Below are positions 59,899 through 64,000 of a stretch of 64,000 nt of DNA, piece by piece. Origin of the DNA: Spirosoma sp. KUDC1026. GTDB lineage: Bacteria > Bacteroidota > Bacteroidia > Cytophagales > Spirosomataceae. The stretch covers positions 3,328,001-3,392,000 of the forward strand of contig NZ_CP056032.1 in NCBI RefSeq assembly GCF_013375035.1. Direction: 5' to 3'. Made by a program: the position numbers and the translations under genes. How positions within the stretch are numbered: position 1 is the stretch's first letter; each line of letters begins with the position of its first letter. The notes beneath the pieces were generated by a model that did not search any database, was not told the origin of the DNA, and saw only the letters and a list, made by a program, of their open reading frames with translations.

Positions 59899-60543
59899 TT
59901 AATACCCCAGCGTAAAGCGCTGTTGGATAAACTGGGGCTGTTCGATCTCGTCGAGTACGGCCACGGCCAGATCATTCACCGATATACTGCTTTCGCCTTT
60001 ATCGTTGAAAACGGGATGATCCGTACCCAGCCGGAATGTACCGGTACGGTCGCCGGGCTGCAACATGATCGCTGGACTCAGAAAGGTCCAGTCCAGTGTC
60101 GTGTTCTGCCGCAGGCTGGTCAGGTAGTCGCGGGCGGACGTAGCGCCCGTTTTCCAATCCGCCGGAAACTGGGGCGTATCCACCAGTTGTACGCCCGGTG
60201 CTACTTCTAGGCTACCGGCTCCACCCACTACCAGCAGGCGCTTGACACCCGATTGTTCGGTGGCTGCTTCAATCGCTTTTGAGTTGTTCAGGAAATCGTC
60301 GTAGAGATTTGGGTTCGTCCAACCCGCGTTGTAAGCGCTCAGTACGGCGTCGTGACCCGTCAGAACTGTGGCTAACTCATCTACGCTCGAAACATCAACT
60401 GCTTTTGTTGACAGTTTTGAATCGCTGGTGGTGATTTTTTCGGGATGACGGACAATAGCTGTTACGTCGTGACCACGGTGTAAGGCTTCGTTGAGCAGAG
60501 CTGAACCAACAAATCCGGAGGCTCCAATAATGGCGAGTTTCAT
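59899..60543 (-). CDS. NAD(P)-binding oxidoreductase (YwnB/NmrA-like)
   Basis: The 214-residue protein has the Rossmann motif IGASGFVGSALL (4-15), an early VTAIVRHPEKI segment and VVGGAGSLEVAPG. This is the short atypical SDR/NmrA-like type that includes B. subtilis YwnB. It lies downstream of an Rrf2 regulator gene on the same strand, with a sequence matching the Rrf2 operator in its leader, the same pairing as YwnA/YwnB. A role in a stress response is likely but not shown. Confidence 0.85.
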   Translation of the reverse strand: MKLAIIGASGFVGSALLNEALHRGHDVTAIVRHPEKITTSDSKLSTKAVDVSSVDELATVLTGHDAVLSAYNAGWTNPNLYDDFLNNSKAIEAATEQSGVKRLLVVGGAGSLEVAPGVQLVDTPQFPADWKTGATSARDYLTSLRQNTTLDWTFLSPAIMLQPGDRTGTFRLGTDHPVFNDKGESSISVNDLAVAVLDEIEQPQFIQQRFTLGY

Positions 60544-60569
60544 AGCTTGATTGTAATTAGTAAGTGAAA

Positions 60570-60592
60570 ATTGTAATAAATTTTGTTACAGT
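60570..60592 (-). promoter_or_regulatory. Putative Rrf2 operator of the reductase gene
   Basis: On the minus strand the site reads ACTGTAA-N9-TTACAAT. It differs at one base from the symmetric ACTGTAA-N9-TTACAGT site at the rrf2 gene and lies 27 nt upstream of the reductase start. Confidence 0.65.
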
Positions 60593-60606
60593 TTTGGGCA
60601 AAAAAA

Positions 60607-61014
60607 TTAACCGAACTGCTGGTAAAAATCAGCAAGCGTCTTGGTGCCCAGTTGATTCAGCAACGCCCGTTCGGCCTCAGCATAGAGCGAACTCAGGTGT
60701 TGATTGATCTGGCGGCCAACGGGGCAGTCCGGGTTGGGGCTATTTCGGGCTTTACCTAAAAAAGCACCCTCGTGCGTAGCCTGAAACACATCTGACAACA
60801 AAATCTGCTCGGCGGGTTTCGCCAGCGTACTACCGCCATTTTTCCCTTCCCGACTAATAACCAGGCCACGCTTGCGCAGATTGCTGAGCTCCTTGCGAAC
60901 CAGCACCGGGTTGATGTTGATGCTACCCGCCAGATAATCGGACGAGAGCCACGCGCCGTCGGCCTGCGTGAGCAGCGTCAAAATATGCAGCGATATAGCA
61001 AAGCGTCCGTTCAT
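60607..61014 (-). CDS. Rrf2 family transcriptional regulator
   Basis: The 135-residue protein has the Rrf2 winged HTH: FAISLHILTLL near the start, SSDYLAGSININPVLVRKELSNLRKRGLV (recognition helix) and REGKNGGSTLAKPAEQI (wing). Only one Cys is present, so it does not carry the three-Cys Fe-S set of IscR or NsrR; it resembles YwnA. It probably represses itself and the reductase gene through ACTGTAA-N9-TTACAGT sites; one overlaps its own start codon. Confidence 0.88.
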   Translation of the reverse strand: MNGRFAISLHILTLLTQADGAWLSSDYLAGSININPVLVRKELSNLRKRGLVISREGKNGGSTLAKPAEQILLSDVFQATHEGAFLGKARNSPNPDCPVGRQINQHLSSLYAEAERALLNQLGTKTLADFYQQFG

Positions 61015-61046
61015 AACTGTAATTATATAGGTTACAGTTATGAACG
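61008..61046. promoter_or_regulatory. Perfect 15-bp inverted repeat at the rrf2 start (operator)
   Basis: CGTTCATAACTGTAA and its complement flank 9 nt. The site covers the start codon of the Rrf2 gene (61012-61014) and faces the promoter region of the divergent DUF819 gene. Its ACTGTAA-N9-TTACAGT core recurs at 60570-60592, which supports an autoregulatory operator. Confidence 0.7.
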
Positions 61047-61174
61047 ATGAAAAGTTTCGGAAATGAAATTCTTAGGCAAAAAAAGAAAAACCGGGTGCTA
61101 CGGCCGCAATTCCTAGGCTTGATGTCTTGCGGCTAGCTGTTGTCTGCTTATCTTCCGGGAAACAACCTGATCCT

Positions 61175-62353
61175 GTGACTGATTCTACCCTTATTCTGGC
61201 AATTCTCTGCCTGAACGTCGTTACCTGTGAATGGCTGGCTAAAAAGCCAGGTTTCGGGCACATCGGCACTGCGTTGCTGGTCATTCTGCTGACCGCGCTG
61301 GAAGCTAATCTTGGTCTGATTCCCACAACCGAAACGCTCGTTTACGACGGAATCTTCAACTACCTTGCCCCGTTTTCGCTGTTTCTGCTGCTGTTGGGTG
61401 TCAATCTGAACGATGTGCGCCAGGCGGGGTTACCCATGCTGCTTATGTTTCTGGTGGGTGCCGTGGGAACTGTTGTTGGTACGTTCGTAAGCGTCTGGGC
61501 TTTTTCGGCCCCCCAAACCGTTGGTGAGCTGTTCTATGCGCTGGCGGGGATGTTTACCGGTACCTACATTGGCGGCAGTATTAACTTCAATGCGGTTGCC
61601 CTTCACTACAAGGTGTCAAAGGCTGGTAATTTATTTGTGGCAGCCACAGCGGCCGACAACATTGTAACCGCGCTCTGGATGGTCGTTACGCTGAGTCTGC
61701 CCCGCCTGCTGCAGCGCCGGTTTCCGCGTCAGCTGGCCACTGTTTCCACGATGGCTGTGAAGACGGCCTCGTCGGCGGGCGATATACCGTCGCAGAAACC
61801 TATCGCCGTTGCTGATCCCTTCTCGGACGCTGAAACCGTGAACCCGAGTGATCTGGGTATTCTGCTGGCGCTGGGTTTTGGGGCAATTTTTTTTTCGCAG
61901 CAACTGACGGCGTTGTTACCTACCCTTCCATTTGTACTGATACTGACAACCTTTGCCTTAATTCTGGCGCAATTCCGTGTAGTCAACCGTTTGCGCGGGA
62001 GTCGCCTGCTGGGTCTGTTCGGGATATACATTTTCCTAGCCGTGATTGGTGCTTACTGCGACGTAGCCGCCCTGCTGCATGACGGTCAGCTGGCCATCGT
62101 GTTATTTGGTATTATTCTGGTGCTGGTACTGACTCATGCCCTGATCCTGTTCGGTATAGGGGCGTTGCTGCGGCAGGACTGGGACGTGCTGAGTATTGTT
62201 TCTCAGGCGAACGTTGGGGGGGCGACCTCCGCGCTGGCGTTGGCCCGCAGTCTGAACCGGGCCGATCTACAACTGCCCGCCGTGCTGGTTGGAACGTTGG
62301 GCAATGCCATCGGCACGTACCTGGGTATCCTGGTCGCGGAGGTGCTGCGCTGA
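61175..62353 (+). CDS. DUF819 family membrane protein
   Basis: The protein of about 392 residues has ten or so membrane helices. The DUF819 pattern is visible: LAILCLNVVTCEWLAKK, GTALLVILLTALEANLGLIPTTETLVYDGIF, LFLLLLGVNLNDVRQAG, ALAGMFTGTYIGGSINFNAVALHY and a late NVGGATSALALARS segment. It is predicted to be a transporter of unknown substrate. I take the GTG at 61175 (VTDSTLILAIL) as the start; an ATG at 61127 would add 16 polar residues. It is divergent from rrf2. Confidence 0.85.
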   Translation: MTDSTLILAILCLNVVTCEWLAKKPGFGHIGTALLVILLTALEANLGLIPTTETLVYDGIFNYLAPFSLFLLLLGVNLNDVRQAGLPMLLMFLVGAVGTVVGTFVSVWAFSAPQTVGELFYALAGMFTGTYIGGSINFNAVALHYKVSKAGNLFVAATAADNIVTALWMVVTLSLPRLLQRRFPRQLATVSTMAVKTASSAGDIPSQKPIAVADPFSDAETVNPSDLGILLALGFGAIFFSQQLTALLPTLPFVLILTTFALILAQFRVVNRLRGSRLLGLFGIYIFLAVIGAYCDVAALLHDGQLAIVLFGIILVLVLTHALILFGIGALLRQDWDVLSIVSQANVGGATSALALARSLNRADLQLPAVLVGTLGNAIGTYLGILVAEVLR

Positions 62354-62395
62354 AATAAGAAAGCCGAAAACTGGCCAGTTTTCGGCTTTCTTATT
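62354..62395. terminator. 42-nt perfect palindrome between convergent genes
   Basis: The sequence AATAAGAAAGCCGAAAACTGG and its complement are directly joined. It starts at the DUF819 stop codon and lies 14 nt from the end of the convergent nitrilase gene. A-rich and T-rich edges allow it to terminate both directions. Confidence 0.8.
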
Positions 62396-62408
62396 AAACA
62401 AATCTAAA

Positions 62409-64000
62409 CTACTGCGCCACGACAATGACCGGTGCTACCTGCTCTGGACTATTCTCCGGATCAGCTTTGCGCTCGGCCGCTTTGCGGGCCATTTTCTTAA
62501 CTTTTACGTCGTATAGGTCCGTCCGACGGTCTTTGAGCACCTGAACGGAACCCTGCTCGTGCAGTTCTTTCAACAGGCTTAGGTCCACGTCAGCGATCAG
62601 TACCATTTCGGTGTTGGTTGTTGCTTCGGCCTTGACGGCGTTGGTCGGAAACTGGAAATCGGAGGGGGTAAACACCGCCGACTGCGCGTAGTTAATGTCC
62701 ATGTTCTGCACGCGGGGCAGGTTGCCTACGCAGCCTGAAATCGCTACGTAACACTCGTTCTCGATGGCCCGCGCCTGGGCGCAGTGCCGGACCCGCGAGT
62801 AACCGTTCTGCGTATCCGTCAGGAACGGCACGAACAGAATCTGCATGCCCTGCTGCGCCAGAATCCGGCCCAGCTCGGGGAATTCGACGTCGTAGCAGAT
62901 CACCATGCCGACCTTACCGCAATCGGTGTCGAACGCCCGGATTTCGTTGCCGCCCACCATACCGTAGTGTTTTACTTCGTTCGGGGTGATGTGAATCTTA
63001 CGGTACTCTTCCCACGATCCATCCCGGCGGCAGAGGTAGGCTACGTTATAGAGCTTCCCGTCCTCATCAACGAGCGGCATCGAGCCCCCCACGATGTTGA
63101 CATTGTAGGAAATAGCCAGTTCACAGAGTTTTTCGCGCACCGGTTCGGTATAGTCGGCCAGTTTTCGAATGGCGACCGGCTCCGGTAGATCATTGAAATC
63201 GGCCATGAGGGGCGTATTGAAAAACTCGGGCAGCACCATGAAATCGGCCCGGTAGTCGCTCACGGCGTTGACATAGAACTCGACCTGTTCCAGAAACGCG
63301 GTTAAGTTCTTGAACAGCCGCATCTGCCACTGAATCACGCCAATCCGGATAATGGAATCGGTGTGCGGCTTCTTATCTTTTTCGTCGACGTAGTAGATAT
63401 TGATCCACTCCAGCAGAGTGGCGTATTCTTTCGACTCCGTATCGCCGGGCAGATAACCCCGCAGGACTTTCCGAACGTGGAAATCGTTGGAAAGCTGAAA
63501 CGTCAGTGTTGGATCGTAAATCTCTTTTTGTTTCACCTTCGCGATGTACTCGCGAGGGGTCAGCTCATCGGCGTATTTGCTATAGTTCGGTATGCGGCCT
63601 CCTGCCAGAATACCCTTCAGGTTTAGCTGCTCACATACCTCTTTCCGGGCGTCGTACAGCCGCCGTCCCAAACGCAGGTCGCGGTACTCCGGGTGAACGA
63701 ACACTTCGATGCCGTACATGTAATCGCCGTCATCGCTATGGGTCTTGAAGGTATAGTTGCCAGTAATCTGGGCATATGTATGGTTATCGCCAAAGTCGCT
63801 GTATTTAACCCGGATGGCCAGCGCACAGGCTACCACTTTACCGTCTACCTCCACGCAGAACTGGCCTTCGGGGAAAATATTGAGCAGTTTAACGATGTTG
63901 CTCTTCTGCCAATAGTCACCGCCAATGCCGCTATACACTTCAATCATGGCCTCTTTGAGGTCATGGTAATCTTCCTTCTGTAAAGGTCTGGTCTGTATAT
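62409..64000 (-). CDS. GNAT-nitrilase two-domain protein, 5' end outside the window
   Basis: At least 530 codons are visible; the frame stays open past the ATG at 63945-63947 to the window edge (residues IQTRPLQKEDYHDLKEA precede it), so the true start lies outside. The N-terminal GNAT domain shows FVHPEYRDLRLGRRLYDARKE. The nitrilase-fold domain has the catalytic triad Glu in MVLPEFFNTP, Lys in YRKIHITPNE and Cys in VICYDVEFPEL. Such fused carbon-nitrogen hydrolases (GNAT plus amidohydrolase) are found in many bacteria; the substrate is unknown. The last 35 residues are charged and low-complexity. Confidence 0.93.
   Translation of the reverse strand, partial: IQTRPLQKEDYHDLKEAMIEVYSGIGGDYWQKSNIVKLLNIFPEGQFCVEVDGKVVACALAIRVKYSDFGDNHTYAQITGNYTFKTHSDDGDYMYGIEVFVHPEYRDLRLGRRLYDARKEVCEQLNLKGILAGGRIPNYSKYADELTPREYIAKVKQKEIYDPTLTFQLSNDFHVRKVLRGYLPGDTESKEYATLLEWINIYYVDEKDKKPHTDSIIRIGVIQWQMRLFKNLTAFLEQVEFYVNAVSDYRADFMVLPEFFNTPLMADFNDLPEPVAIRKLADYTEPVREKLCELAISYNVNIVGGSMPLVDEDGKLYNVAYLCRRDGSWEEYRKIHITPNEVKHYGMVGGNEIRAFDTDCGKVGMVICYDVEFPELGRILAQQGMQILFVPFLTDTQNGYSRVRHCAQARAIENECYVAISGCVGNLPRVQNMDINYAQSAVFTPSDFQFPTNAVKAEATTNTEMVLIADVDLSLLKELHEQGSVQVLKDRRTDLYDVKVKKMARKAAERKADPENSPEQVAPVIVVAQ

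Overview
The window looks like chromosomal DNA from a member of the Bacteroidota, most likely a Spirosoma-like Cytophagales bacterium (family-level placement is inference). The evidence is two SusC/SusD pairs, gene starts without Shine-Dalgarno sequences, several TAnnTTTG -7 promoter elements (three of them exactly TACCTTTG), a DUF2027-like Smr protein, a Bacteroidota-type cold-shock protein with a Lys/Glu-rich N-terminus, and a moderately high GC content.

Layout. 1-2320: end of an Smr-domain gene, a DUF4403 lipoprotein and the RNase P RNA gene, whose P12 region carries a long inverted-repeat insertion. 2321-5820: a stretch without genes, a manganese catalase, an IS630-type insertion sequence with a -1 frameshift site, and a DUF4142 exported protein. 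6055-9320: a malQ remnant, a luciferase-like flavin oxidoreductase, and a zinc alcohol dehydrogenase followed by a small membrane protein. 9563-12234: rpsP-rimM-trmD and a MazEF-type toxin-antitoxin (TA) pair. 12265-16827: a two-gene unit of a SWIM zinc-finger protein and a large WGR-domain protein. 17227-25772: a glycan-uptake locus (SusC, SusD, secreted phosphatase/nuclease-fold enzyme, GH36 alpha-galactosidase). 25774-28307: an exported amidase and a Tat-exported Gfo/Idh/MocA oxidoreductase. 28608-33341: a second SusC/SusD pair. 33426-38744: OsmC, a Crp/Fnr regulator, a cation/proton antiporter, a YitT protein and a Uma2 nuclease.

38784-46962 is a sulfur-assimilation cluster on the minus strand: TauE-type exporter, sulfhydrylase, CysH, CysD and CysN. 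Two TA modules interrupt it. A MntA/HepT pair sits exactly between cysD and cysN. A UPF0175-type antitoxin plus PIN toxin sits after the sulfhydrylase gene, and the toxin frame runs without a stop codon into a secreted oxidoreductase. 47180-64000 holds a large membrane protein, leuS (two unusual insertions), a cold-shock protein, GDPD, GH43, a DUF1905 protein, an epimerase with a Crp/Fnr regulator, a cupin, a CaCA exchanger, an Rrf2 regulator and its probable target, a DUF819 transporter, and a GNAT-nitrilase protein that runs off the right edge.

The most unusual theme is a set of long, often purine-rich inverted repeats. One lies in the rnpB P12 helix, one is translated inside leuS, one lies between cysD and cysH and uses an 8-nt unit very close to the rnpB one, and others lie after susD, at the cysH start and near 58.5 kb. 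Together with the two TA modules embedded in the sulfur operon, these are the best candidates for undescribed biology. I found no CRISPR array, tRNA or prophage.
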